This document shows positions 1 to 8,217 of a stretch of DNA of 64,000 nt, piece after piece. Where the stretch lies: contig CAZJNU010000001.1 in assembly GCA_964547485.1 (NCBI GenBank), positions 1 through 64,000 of the forward strand. The letters are read 5' to 3'. The position numbers were made by a program, and so were the translations under genes. Each line of letters begins with the position of its first letter. The first letter of the stretch is position 1. A model generated the notes under the pieces. That model was not told the DNA's origin and did not search any database. It saw only the letters and a program-made list of their open reading frames with translations. Source of the DNA: JACJWR01 sp964547485 (lineage in GTDB: Bacteria; Actinomycetota; Actinomycetes; S36-B12; UBA10799).

Positions 1-481
1 GCCACGCGTTTCCAAGCGCCGATTCGGCTGTTGCGATGTGGCCAATCGTCACCGGCCGGTAGGGGTCGTATGCGTTGTCGTAGTCCGCGAGCTCCCTGTT
101 TCTTTGCAGGTCGATGTATCGTCTGGCAAGTGCCAGCAGGTCAGGATGGATTCCGGCTTGCCCACCGCCCTGGATCAATCCGATGCGGGCGCTCTCAGCT
201 TTCGGTGCCTGGCTGGGAGCTGCCGCTTTGATAACGGTCGTGCAGGCGGCCTTAACGTTCGAGTGTGTGATCCAGCGGGCGGCCAGCGCGATATCTCTTT
301 CGGTCGCACCGGGGACAACCGTGATAGCAGCATGCCTCGTGATCTGGTGAAACACTGCGTAGTACGCGGTGGACGTTGCGCGACGCAGATCGCAGACGGC
401 TGGCCTCCCTCGTCCCGCCCCCGCCCCAGCTAGCCGCTGAGCGGTAGCCAGCATTGCCCCAGCGTCGATCGGTCTAGGCAT
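1..481 (-). CDS. HEPN-like domain protein (3' end off the left edge)
   Basis: About 160 residues are visible, reading leftwards from an ATG at 481. Residues 37-50 (RRATSTAYYAVFHQ) match the hallmark of the small HEPN-like family whose members read RRAVSTAYYALFH. Further on come a Lys-Ala-Ala-Cys segment, an LQRNRELADYD segment and an AESAL segment, in the order usual for that family, so only a few C-terminal residues are probably missing. The ATG overlaps the stop of the gene at 474-857 by eight bases, which implies translational coupling. I cannot find a convincing R-x4-6-H RNase motif, so ribonuclease activity is not claimed. A toxin-antitoxin-like role is possible because HEPN proteins often pair with a small partner, but this is inference. 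Confidence 0.7.
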   Translation of the reverse strand, partial: MPRPIDAGAMLATAQRLAGAGAGRGRPAVCDLRRATSTAYYAVFHQITRHAAITVVPGATERDIALAARWITHSNVKAACTTVIKAAAPSQAPKAESARIGLIQGGGQAGIHPDLLALARRYIDLQRNRELADYDNAYDPYRPVTIGHIATAESALGNAW

Positions 482-857
482 CCGCAGCCACTGCTCGCCC
501 AGACTGATCCGGATCCTCAACCTCGTCTTCGGGCGCGGTATTGTCCAAGTCCGGATCAGTTGTGGCGATCGCGACGAAGGGAATCCCCGGCAGCTGCCAG
601 TCTCGGTGCAGCGCTGTGATCTTGGCGATCTCGTCTGCGACGAGGGTCTTTAGCAAGAAGACCTGACCTTCGTCCCAGGTCTCTTCCTTGGGATGAGGTA
701 GCACGAGAGTGACTTTCCAAATGGGTTCCCCGTCGTCGTCCTCAACCGGTTCCGCCGAGACATCCAGTACAACCGTATCCCCGCTGCCTGCGCCCCTGAG
801 TCCCTGACGCAGGAGGCCTTCCATCGTTTCCATCATTCGACAGTACGCCCCGGCCAT
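474..857 (-). CDS. Hypothetical protein upstream of the HEPN-like gene
   Basis: An acidic protein of about 127 residues from the ATG at 857. The frame stays open to 1013, but that upstream part runs into the transposase relic and looks noncoding, so the true start is uncertain; an ATG pair near 840 is another option. No family is recognised. The central part (VLDVSAEPVEDDDGEPIWKV and following) alternates like a beta-sheet domain, and the C-terminus is Asp/Glu-rich. Its stop overlaps the start of the HEPN-like gene, so the two form a coupled pair; a partner or antitoxin role is only an inference from that arrangement. Confidence 0.5.
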   Translation of the reverse strand: MAGAYCRMMETMEGLLRQGLRGAGSGDTVVLDVSAEPVEDDDGEPIWKVTLVLPHPKEETWDEGQVFLLKTLVADEIAKITALHRDWQLPGIPFVAIATTDPDLDNTAPEDEVEDPDQSGRAVAADA

Positions 858-940
858 ACCATCGGCAGCTCCACGTCCAACGGCTGGATTTGCCGACTTG
901 GTTTGGCCCCGGTTTGCCGCCTGGATTCTGGGGAACGTCG

Positions 941-965
941 CAACACCTACTGAATTGAGGTGTTG
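941..965. repeat. 8-bp perfect inverted repeat
   Basis: CAACACCT (941-948) and AGGTGTTG (958-965) flank a 9-base spacer. It lies exactly between the minus-strand pair on the left and the transposase relic on the right. It could be an operator for the HEPN pair, a weak hairpin, or a trace of a transposon end. There is no T-run on either side. Confidence 0.35.
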
Positions 966-999
966 TGATCGTGGCGCCATCTGGACTTCTTCCAACACC

Positions 1000-1320
1000 A
1001 CGCCTATCTGCACGCATCGCTGCCGACATCGGGATGGATGAGACCTCTGCGCGGCGCGGCCACGACTATGTGTCGATCTTCATGGACCTCACCGCGCGCC
1101 GGGTGGTGTTCGCCACCGCAGGTAAAGATGCTGCCACGGTTGAGGCGTTCGCCGACGATCTGGGCGCCCACGGTGGGGAACCGGGTACCCAGATCCAGCG
1201 GGTGACCTGCGATAGGAGCTCGGCGTTCATCAAAGGGATCCGCGAACACCTCAGCACCGCGGCCGACACCGCGGCCGATGTCGTCGCAGACACTGCGCCC
1301 GATGCCGGCGGGACCCCAAA
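1000..1320 (+). pseudogene. ISL3-type transposase fragment
   Basis: The reading frame carries a DDE-transposase core typical of ISL3 elements: IGMDETSARRGHDYVS, then LTARRVVFATAGKDAATVEAF, then VTCDRSSAFIKGIREHL. These correspond to the first catalytic Asp region, the conserved strand after it, and the second Asp region (CDRS). The N-terminal zinc-finger and helix-turn-helix part and the whole C-terminal half with the catalytic Glu are missing, so it cannot be active. Downstream codons to 1438 look like unrelated sequence. The fragment marks an old insertion or recombination scar in this accessory region. Confidence 0.75.
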
Positions 1321-1329
1321 TCCACACGA

Positions 1330-1535
1330 TCTAGCGAAGAGCCAGAGTAGTTGCGGGTCCGAACTGACCCCAGCCCTGTCATTCCACTGTGCTGTGGCGG
1401 CGGCGGCCCAGTCGGCCAGGCTCACCGCGCGGCGGTGAGTCGAGACGAGTCATCACCGCGCAACAGATCGCGCACCTGTGGCGATGCGGCTTCGCCCTTG
1501 AGCGAGGCGAGCACGGCGCACACGTCCGGGATCAT
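1330..1535 (-). pseudogene. Two overlapping minus-strand gene stubs next to the transposase relic
   Basis: A 37-codon frame starts with ATG at 1535 and ends with TGA at 1422-1424. A second frame starts with GTG at 1425, overlapping it by four bases (GTGA), reads about 30 plausible codons (SLADWAAAATAQWNDRAG and on), then runs into the transposase relic near 1330. The 4-base overlap is the usual operon junction in this genome, which suggests a real gene pair downstream of the gene at 1619-2491 whose second member was truncated by the insertion. No family is recognised. Confidence 0.35.
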
Positions 1536-1618
1536 CGTTGGCCCCGGCGCACTTCGCTCGCGGCCTCCTCGGCTGGGAACGTTGTTCCTGACCTACTGCG
1601 ACGGGGGTCCGGTGAGGC

Positions 1619-2491
1619 TTAGGCTCTTACCCTCCCAACCAGCGCACCGACGGCGCTCCACAGGCTCGCACGGGCAGGATCCAACGCATCGGTGTAACCC
1701 CGCCGGTCCGCCGGAATCAACGACAGAAGGGTGCGTCCGAACTCTCCGTGCGGCTGCACCCGCACGGAGAGCCAAGGGTTATGGCCCGCGTCGCGTTGGC
1801 TGAGCAACAGGGCCTCGGCGAGGGGCACGTCGCCGACCGGACACCAGGGGCTGATCCCGAACAACAGCGCTGCCACGCCCTGCGGAACGACGGCGATGTC
1901 GGTCCCCGACTTGAGCCCCAGCATTCGGCTCGTGTGCGCCAAGGCCGACTCGATCTCAGGCAGGTAACTGTCCGCCCACATATCGCAACCTGTGATGGAG
2001 CCAATTGCACGCGGCCGACATCTGATGGTCGCCGTCTCGCCCACGCTTGCTGCCCGGCGATAGAGCCCGAGGAACTTCTGTCGCCTCGGCACCACCTGCT
2101 GAGAACGCCCGAAGACTCCGGCTGTGACGTTGTTCAGATAGAGCCACGCCAACTGCGCCCAGTCAGGTTCCCGGGTTGGCGGGTAGGTGATGCCGGCCTT
2201 CGTCAGATTCACCTGGCAGGTATACACATCGGCCCAGGTGCCCAGCAGCACATCCAACTCGGAGCCGGCCACGACGGCGCCGTCATGCCGGGCAACGTAA
2301 TGGCTTAGCGAGTGCACCGCCACGTCCCGATCGTCCCGATCGAAATGCGGTGCGCAGATGTCGCTGGTGCACATTCGCAGCGCCAAGTCGTAGCGCGCCG
2401 GACCCTGCTGATAGCGGGAAAGCTCCCAGCTCTTCAGGTCGTCCCACGTTGAATGAATAGTGCCGTTACCACTCTTGCGCATGACCACCAT
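1619..2491 (-). CDS. Hypothetical protein, 290 aa
   Basis: The ATG at 2491 follows a GGGGGA ribosome-binding site eight bases upstream. The protein is soluble-looking, mixed alpha/beta, with no membrane segment, P-loop or metal motif that I can see. It contains many Trp and Tyr residues and a HDGAVVAG segment, but I recognise no family. It is transcribed away from the zincin-VWA / MoxR pair across a 143-base gap and is followed by the truncated stubs at 1330-1535. Function unknown. Confidence 0.7.
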   Translation of the reverse strand: MVVMRKSGNGTIHSTWDDLKSWELSRYQQGPARYDLALRMCTSDICAPHFDRDDRDVAVHSLSHYVARHDGAVVAGSELDVLLGTWADVYTCQVNLTKAGITYPPTREPDWAQLAWLYLNNVTAGVFGRSQQVVPRRQKFLGLYRRAASVGETATIRCRPRAIGSITGCDMWADSYLPEIESALAHTSRMLGLKSGTDIAVVPQGVAALLFGISPWCPVGDVPLAEALLLSQRDAGHNPWLSVRVQPHGEFGRTLLSLIPADRRGYTDALDPARASLWSAVGALVGRVRA

Positions 2492-2634
2492 CGCGCAGTT
2501 CCCCCGTCGCCGTTCCTACCGCTGCAACTTGGGCAACAGCGTCTGCGGCCGCGGAATTCCATGTCTGGATCTGGGCGGTCAGTGGCAGGATAGGAAACTC
2601 AGGACGTCAGTGGAAGAGCACGGCGGGGGGCTTG

Positions 2635-4200
2635 ATGAGGACGGTCGATGTTTCGGTCCAGCTCGACGAGTTGCGGGCCGAAGCCGACTTCGAGCCGGAC
2701 ACCCTTGTGTTGGCCGAAGACCTGCTCCTGCAGGCCAGCATGCTTATCAACGCTGGCGTGTCACAGTTGGGGTCCCTCGTACTCGATATCTGCTACCGGG
2801 CCTGGACAACGGCAATTCCGACCTTCGCTGTCGCGCTGGCCAGCGACGGGTTCCCGATCCTTATGCTCAATCCGAACTTCGCCGTTGATCTCGCCGCACC
2901 GAAACGCACGTCCCGCGGGCAAGCCTCACAGGTGACGCCGGGGAGCGGCCCGGCGCAGGACCTCGACCCGTCAGGGCTTGTGTTCGTCCTACTTCATGAA
3001 GCCAGCCACCTTCTCTTCAAGCATCTGATCCGCACGGACCTGGCTGGCAACAGTGGAATCATCGCTTCCGAGGCCACGATCAACTACTTCGTGCATGGCC
3101 TGCTGAAGAACTCCGGACGCCCCGGTGCCTGGCGAGAGTCAACTCACTGGCTGCCGACCTACCCGAAAGCCAGAGACCTCGGCGCCCGGATACCGCCAGG
3201 GCCCCGGAAGCGTCGAGCCCGAGCCAGGATCGGCGTTGATCCGTGGCTCGTGTGGCGGGAATACCGCGACGCCCTGACACAGGCGGGCATGGTCCCGCTC
3301 CCGTTGGAGGATTTCTACGCCTCGGACGCGGAATGCCTCCGACAACTAGAGCGCCTCCCCCAACCTCCTGAAGGTTCGAGGTCGCCGTGCCTGCACACGG
3401 GTCCCGGTACTGACGAGGCACTGCACTCGACGGGAGCCGGAACCGGCAGCGGTGCTCCCGCTGGCAAGGATCCTCCAGGCGTTGACCTGGTCGTGATTGA
3501 CCAGCTCGCGACCGATGACGCCATCGGTGAGGTTCTGACCCGCGCAATAGCTCTGTCGCTTCGAGGCCACGCTGATCCGGCGCTGCGCTCGGAACTTCTC
3601 AGGCTGGCCGAGGCGACGCCACAGGCCGCGGACAGATGGCGCGACCTTGGCCTGGCCTCGTTGAAAGGGGAACCGACGTCGACCCGGCGGGTGGACTGGT
3701 GGCTGCAATGGCTCCATACGCAACTGGCCAGCCGCCTGATGGAGTCCGACCGGTTGGTGTGGGACCGATCGATCACGTGGGAGACGCGGCTGGCATACGT
3801 CGGTGACGACGAGAAGTTCCACCTGCTGATCGCGTTGGACACTTCCGGGTCGATACCCGACGTCGTGCTGGAGTCGTTCATCGACCTCGTCGGCACGTCG
3901 GACGCCTTCGACGCCCATTGGATCTGCTTTGATCACCGGGCGTTACCGTTTACCCCCGGAGATCCACTTGTGGGGCGGGGCGGCACGGACTTCACGGTCA
4001 TCGACGACTATGCCGCCGAGTTGGAGGAACCCCCGGACGCGGTGATCGTCCTGACCGACGGTTATGCCGCGCCCTTGCTGCCACGGGAACCGGACCGTTG
4101 GATCTGGCTGATCCTGCCCGGCGGGAACCCGTGGCCAGCGTCCCAGTCACCGCCGATGTCGTGCATTGAGATTCCGTTGCCTGATCGGAGGTCGATGTGA
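2635..4200 (+). CDS. Zincin plus VWA-like protein (DUF2201 type)
   Basis: A protein of 521 residues with two recognisable parts. The N-terminal half carries HEASH at residues 121-125, a zinc HExxH motif, followed by conserved Asn/Tyr helices as in the putative metallopeptidase domain of DUF2201 proteins. The C-terminal part carries DTSGS from residue 402, the first MIDAS motif of a von Willebrand A fold, then a GGTDF segment and VIVLTDGY, the second and third MIDAS positions. The linker is Pro/Gly-rich. Its stop overlaps the next gene by four bases (GTGA). MoxR-VWA pairs are known metal-insertion chaperones or parts of conflict systems; which applies here is not visible. ATG 2635 follows a G-rich site; TTG 2632 is also possible. 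Confidence 0.85.
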   Translation: MRTVDVSVQLDELRAEADFEPDTLVLAEDLLLQASMLINAGVSQLGSLVLDICYRAWTTAIPTFAVALASDGFPILMLNPNFAVDLAAPKRTSRGQASQVTPGSGPAQDLDPSGLVFVLLHEASHLLFKHLIRTDLAGNSGIIASEATINYFVHGLLKNSGRPGAWRESTHWLPTYPKARDLGARIPPGPRKRRARARIGVDPWLVWREYRDALTQAGMVPLPLEDFYASDAECLRQLERLPQPPEGSRSPCLHTGPGTDEALHSTGAGTGSGAPAGKDPPGVDLVVIDQLATDDAIGEVLTRAIALSLRGHADPALRSELLRLAEATPQAADRWRDLGLASLKGEPTSTRRVDWWLQWLHTQLASRLMESDRLVWDRSITWETRLAYVGDDEKFHLLIALDTSGSIPDVVLESFIDLVGTSDAFDAHWICFDHRALPFTPGDPLVGRGGTDFTVIDDYAAELEEPPDAVIVLTDGYAAPLLPREPDRWIWLILPGGNPWPASQSPPMSCIEIPLPDRRSM

Positions 4201-6074
4201 GCACCGTGAAGGCGCCACCCATCGACGCAACGCCGCTGCTGAAACGGCTGGCAACCCGACTTTCGGGAACGGCCACCTTCCCCACTGTGAGCACGGATCG
4301 GTTGGCCAAGTACACGATGGTCAACGCTGCCCTGTTTGGGCTGAGCACGGGTCAACCGGTCAAGGTCGAAGGTGCCGCCGGGTTCGGGAAGACCTCGTTC
4401 ATCAAGCAGATCTGCGAACTCGCAGGCTACGACGTGGCGGCGATTCATGTGCCGCTGTTCACCCCCGAAGGTGCCGGTGTGCCGATGCCTGTGGACGAGA
4501 CTCACCCGGATGGAACCACCTCCAAGTACCTCGAGTTCGTGTTGCGGGAAGGCTTCGCCAAACCGGGTAGGAAGGTGATCTTGCTCGACGAGTGGAACCG
4601 CGCGGCTCCCAACACGGCAAACATTCTGATGGAGTTGCTCTCCGAGGGTTCCATCGCAGGGATAGACCTCACCGACCTGGTGTGCGTCTTCGCGCTGCAG
4701 AACCCGCAGGCGAGCGGCTACGCGTTGTCCAACGTGGACGACATCGCAACGGCAACCCGGTTCGTCTCGGTCCAACTGGAACGCAACGACACGCCGTGGC
4801 GTGAAGCGATCGCCCTGCGCTACCCGACGTTGAACCTCACGACGTTCTTCCGCACCTGGAACAACCTGCCCGGCAAGGCCCAACTGGCACTGAACCCGCG
4901 CGTCCTGGACCACCTCATCCAAGCAGTCATCAACGGCCTCCCTGCCATCTTTGCGATACCGGCACCGAACAACGAGAGGCTGCTGATACACGACGATGAT
5001 GGACGCGACATCGGCGAACGAACGCTGCGGGACTTGACGCACGCACTTCCCGGAGGCGCCTTCCGGCACCCCGAACCCGGCGACGTCGACCTGGCCTACG
5101 AGCTGACTCTGCGCAACGGTTGGAACCTCAAGGACATCCGTGACCCCGGCACCGGAAAGACTAAAAGGGCCAAAGCCCGCTGCGCGGCCGCCGGCATCAG
5201 AGCCGAATACTTCTCCGGCCCGGTGATGACCCCGACGGACTTCGGTGCGGTGCTGCCCGCCCGCCTGCCCGACGGCACAACGGTGCTGCAGACAGCGAAA
5301 TGGAAGCGTCTGACCGGTGACCCGTATGTGCTCACGATCGACGAGGAATCCCGAGCCTCGAAACGGGTGAAGAACGTGCTGATGGAGTTGTACCAGGAAC
5401 GAACAATCGACGGACAACCAACACCGGTGCACGCCATCATCGCGCTGGACAACCCGCGCGAAATCGTCGTCGGGGTGCGCCAGGACGGACAACCCCTGGT
5501 CGAGCGGCTCAATGTCGGGACGACCGACGCCGCCCAAGCGGGCCGGTTCGATCTCACGCTCATAGGGATGAGCGAGGCCGAGCAGTGCTACCAGTGGCTG
5601 ATCGACACGTACTCCGACACTGCGATTCCGTTCACCGTCTGGCACCGGGAAGAGTTGGACAATCTTGGCCGGTTCTACGTCAACTTCCGCGTCCTGGAAC
5701 TACTCCTGCAATGCCACCAGCAGCAAGTCGCGTTGGAATGGGCGTTGCCGCTGATCGGCGGCAAACGTGCTCCTGTTCCGCTGGGCGACCTCAAGCGGCG
5801 GATCGCTGATCGGCCACGGGCGACACTGTCGACCTTCGCCGACAACATCGACACGTGGGTCGGCTACCTGAAAGCGCGCGCGGACCACGCCGACGAGTTT
5901 GCCGGGGTGATCAGGGCGCTGGACTCCACCGAGGTTTCAGTGATGAAGACCCATCGAAAGACCGTGGTGGCCTTGATCAGCGCACTGGACCAGGACTCGC
6001 TGATCGGCCTCATTCGCGGCGCGTCGCCAGAACGCCTGCGCTTTCTCACTTCCTGCATCAAGGAGGCCGGATAG
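4197..6074 (+). CDS. MoxR-like AAA+ ATPase with two AAA modules
   Basis: A 625-residue protein starting with GTG inside the previous stop. The first module has Walker A GAAGFGKT at residues 59-66 and Walker B VILLDEW with Asp131-Glu132, followed by a sensor-1-like LQNPQ. The second half repeats the pattern in decayed form: a GPVMTPTDFG segment without the Walker A Lys, then VLTIDEES with intact acidic residues, then LDNP. So one active and one structural ATPase module are likely. It is translationally coupled to the zincin-VWA gene, the usual partnership in which MoxR ATPases remodel VWA-bound substrates. Other functions of this pair are unknown. Confidence 0.88.
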   Translation: MSTVKAPPIDATPLLKRLATRLSGTATFPTVSTDRLAKYTMVNAALFGLSTGQPVKVEGAAGFGKTSFIKQICELAGYDVAAIHVPLFTPEGAGVPMPVDETHPDGTTSKYLEFVLREGFAKPGRKVILLDEWNRAAPNTANILMELLSEGSIAGIDLTDLVCVFALQNPQASGYALSNVDDIATATRFVSVQLERNDTPWREAIALRYPTLNLTTFFRTWNNLPGKAQLALNPRVLDHLIQAVINGLPAIFAIPAPNNERLLIHDDDGRDIGERTLRDLTHALPGGAFRHPEPGDVDLAYELTLRNGWNLKDIRDPGTGKTKRAKARCAAAGIRAEYFSGPVMTPTDFGAVLPARLPDGTTVLQTAKWKRLTGDPYVLTIDEESRASKRVKNVLMELYQERTIDGQPTPVHAIIALDNPREIVVGVRQDGQPLVERLNVGTTDAAQAGRFDLTLIGMSEAEQCYQWLIDTYSDTAIPFTVWHREELDNLGRFYVNFRVLELLLQCHQQQVALEWALPLIGGKRAPVPLGDLKRRIADRPRATLSTFADNIDTWVGYLKARADHADEFAGVIRALDSTEVSVMKTHRKTVVALISALDQDSLIGLIRGASPERLRFLTSCIKEAG

Positions 6075-6154
6075 AGCCGCAAGACTTCAATGTCTCCCCC
6101 GAGTCGCATTGGGCGCTCCAGCCCATCCGCGGGCCGCACTATCGACCCCACCTG

Positions 6155-6336
6155 CTACTTGGCCTGGGCCAACTGGCCAGCTCGCGCGGGGCTGATGCCG
6201 GCGATGACGGCGGCGTCTCGGATGGAGTAGCGCTACCCAGCCACGTACTCCCAGTCAAGGTCGAACGAGTCTTCGTCGTCAATGTCCTCGGCCAAGCCTC
6301 GCCCTCGCGCCGCGCGATTACGTGGTAGGTCTTCAT
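6155..6336 (-). pseudogene. Decayed HicB-like antitoxin gene
   Basis: Starting at ATG 6336 the sequence reads MKTYHVIARREGE, the opening strand of HicB-like proteins. A frameshift then moves the good reading to another frame, which gives LAEDIDDEDSFDLDWEYV. After a stop in that frame comes YSIRDAAVIAGISPARAGQL, a helix-turn-helix close to the C-terminal domain of actinobacterial HicB-type antitoxins. The hydrophobic middle is missing. So this is a deleted and frameshifted remnant, with no cognate toxin beside it. Confidence 0.55.
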
Positions 6337-6439
6337 GGCAACCATCCCCTTCCGAATGCCGGCTCCAGTTGTCGCTGGATCGCGCGGGACACGTTGAAAC
6401 ACGCTTTGGATGCCAGGTGACATATCCACAGCTGAGACG

Positions 6440-6498
6440 TGTGTAAAGATTGCGCTCTGGACAGTAGCTGACACGGTATGGAACGATTGACTTACACA
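6440..6498. promoter_or_regulatory. Candidate operator upstream of the first AbiE pair
   Basis: TGTGTAA (6440-6446) is repeated in inverse as TTACACA (6492-6498), just ahead of the ribosome-binding site of the AbiEi gene. AbiEi antitoxins are known to repress their operon by binding inverted repeats upstream of it. The arms are short and 45 bases apart, so this is a weak candidate. Confidence 0.3.
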
Positions 6499-6512
6499 AA
6501 CAAGGGGTGGCA

Positions 6513-7325
6513 ATGCTGAAGTCAGCGGAGCGTGTCCCGCCGAGGCACCTGTCGGACTACCTGCTGGCACATGGGCAGCCTGTGGTGGACCTAGCGACAG
6601 CGGGTGGACTCATGGGGCTCGACGACCACGCGGCGTCCGACGCCCTGGTACGGCTCCGGAGGTCGGGGCAAATGTTCAGTCCGTCCCCCGGGCTCTATGT
6701 CGCGGTCCCACCTCAGTTCCGATCTTGGGGCGCGGTGCCGGCTCTCGATTTTATCGACCAAATGATGGCCAAGAACAGGAGACGGTACTACGTGGCCCTC
6801 CTCTCAGCGGCCGAGATTCAGGGGGCCGCCCATCAACGGCCACAAGCCTTCCAGGTGATGGTTGACCGCCCACTCAAGGACCGGGCCTTCGGAAGAGTCC
6901 GACTACGCTTCTACACCCACCAAGGGCTGTCGCGCGTCCCTGTGGTCTCCGTGGCAGCCAACGCAGGGCTGGTGAGGGTGTCGTCGGCCCCTGCGACGGC
7001 TCTGGACCTTGCTGCCAGGCCTAGCGAGGGCGGCGGCCTGAGCAATGTGGCCACTGTGATCGCCGAACTTGCCGAGGACGGGAAGCTGGAAACGGGGCTC
7101 GTAGCGACAGCGGCCAGTGCGTTTTCCACGTCCAGCCTTCGCCGTCTCGGGTGGCTGCTGGATTTTGTGGACGCCCCCGGCGACCGTTCCGCGCTGTCCC
7201 TCCAACTGGCTTCCGAAGGGCACCAACGTGCCCGAGTCCTCTTGGACCCTCGGGGGCCACGCCGCGGTCCGACGGACCTCCGGTGGGGCATTGTCGTCAA
7301 CGCTGACGTGGATCCGGACCTTTGA
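6513..7325 (+). CDS. AbiEi-type antitoxin / transcriptional repressor
   Basis: A 270-residue protein from ATG 6513, preceded by an AAGGGG site; GTG 6507 is an alternative. The N-terminal 80 residues form a winged-helix-like region (YLLAHGQPVVDLATAGGLMG, LVRLRRSGQM, PGLYVAV) as in the AbiEi_4 domain. The middle (YYVALLSAAEIQGAAHQRPQ, QVMVDRP) matches the conserved core of type IV AbiEi antitoxins. It overlaps the nucleotidyltransferase toxin gene by four bases. In known AbiE systems this protein binds the promoter and neutralises the toxin without stable complex formation. Likely role: protection of the cell from the partner enzyme, with phage-abortive effect possible. Confidence 0.82.
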   Translation: MLKSAERVPPRHLSDYLLAHGQPVVDLATAGGLMGLDDHAASDALVRLRRSGQMFSPSPGLYVAVPPQFRSWGAVPALDFIDQMMAKNRRRYYVALLSAAEIQGAAHQRPQAFQVMVDRPLKDRAFGRVRLRFYTHQGLSRVPVVSVAANAGLVRVSSAPATALDLAARPSEGGGLSNVATVIAELAEDGKLETGLVATAASAFSTSSLRRLGWLLDFVDAPGDRSALSLQLASEGHQRARVLLDPRGPRRGPTDLRWGIVVNADVDPDL

Positions 7326-8113
7326 TCCCCGACGCAGTCATCACGTCCTGGGGGCTCACCCGCCCATGGCCGAGCCGGGAACAGGTTGAGCAGGATCTAC
7401 TGCTGTCGCGGGTCATCGTTGAGATCTACAACCACCCGGGCCTGCGCGACGAACTCCTATTCCGGGGTGGGACCTGCCTCCACCAAGTTCGGCTCCCTGC
7501 GCCTTTGCGCTACAGCGAAGACCTCGACTTCGTGAGACGTACCCACAGCGCAATCGGCCCCGTCCTCGACGCGCTGCGCGACGTCGCGGCCACGGTCGGG
7601 CTGACGGTCAGTGGCACCGACATCGGCGTGCACCCGAAGATCAAGTTCCGGGGCGCGACCACCGGCTCCAACCGCCCACTCCGGATCAAGGTGGAGGTGA
7701 ACACGCATGAGACGTCGCCCGCACGCCCAGTGGACGAGGTGCCCTTCGCCGTGGAGACGGCCTGGTTCCAAGGCGCGTGCGTGATTCGAACGTTTGCGCC
7801 ACCGGAACTCGTGGCAACGAAACTGCGCGCGCTCTACCAGCGCAGCAAAGGCAGAGACGTGTTCGATCTGTGGCTGGCCCTTACCCACCTGGGACTGGAC
7901 CCCGACGACATCGTGGAGTGCTTCGCCCGATACCGCCCTGATGGCTATACGTCCGCGTTGGCCATCGCCAACCTCCGCGCGAAGTTACGGTCGCCGGGCT
8001 TCCGCGACGACATCGCCCTCCTGGCCACCGTTCCGCCGCTCGGCTACGACGTCGACGGTGCCGCCGAGCTCATCATCGACGAGTTGATCAGCCGAGTTGC
8101 CAATCAGAGTTGA
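7322..8113 (+). CDS. AbiEii/AbiGii-type nucleotidyltransferase toxin
   Basis: A 263-residue protein using TTG at 7322, which overlaps the previous stop (TTGA). FRGGT at residues 47-51 and RYSEDLDF about 12 residues later are the GS-like and Asp-x-Asp motifs of the AbiEii / MNT-fold nucleotidyltransferase family; the basic C-terminal half with a KGRDVFDLW segment is also typical. Relatives such as the mycobacterial MenT enzymes add nucleotides to tRNA and stop growth. Together with the upstream AbiEi protein it makes a complete type IV toxin-antitoxin pair. It ends convergently with the TPR gene at 8218-9255. Confidence 0.88.
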   Translation: MIPDAVITSWGLTRPWPSREQVEQDLLLSRVIVEIYNHPGLRDELLFRGGTCLHQVRLPAPLRYSEDLDFVRRTHSAIGPVLDALRDVAATVGLTVSGTDIGVHPKIKFRGATTGSNRPLRIKVEVNTHETSPARPVDEVPFAVETAWFQGACVIRTFAPPELVATKLRALYQRSKGRDVFDLWLALTHLGLDPDDIVECFARYRPDGYTSALAIANLRAKLRSPGFRDDIALLATVPPLGYDVDGAAELIIDELISRVANQS

Positions 8114-8217
8114 GCCCACGCATGGCCCGACCGGGTAGGGCTCCCGTCGATAACTACCCCCAATTCGGTTCGGTAGGTCTCCAGGAAGGCGGTGAACTCA
8201 CAGGTGAGAGGCAACGG

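Noticed and set aside
4062..5645. A 527-codon minus-strand frame
   Set aside because: It is antisense to the MoxR-type gene, whose Walker motifs and partner overlap prove the plus-strand reading. Long antisense frames are expected at this GC content.
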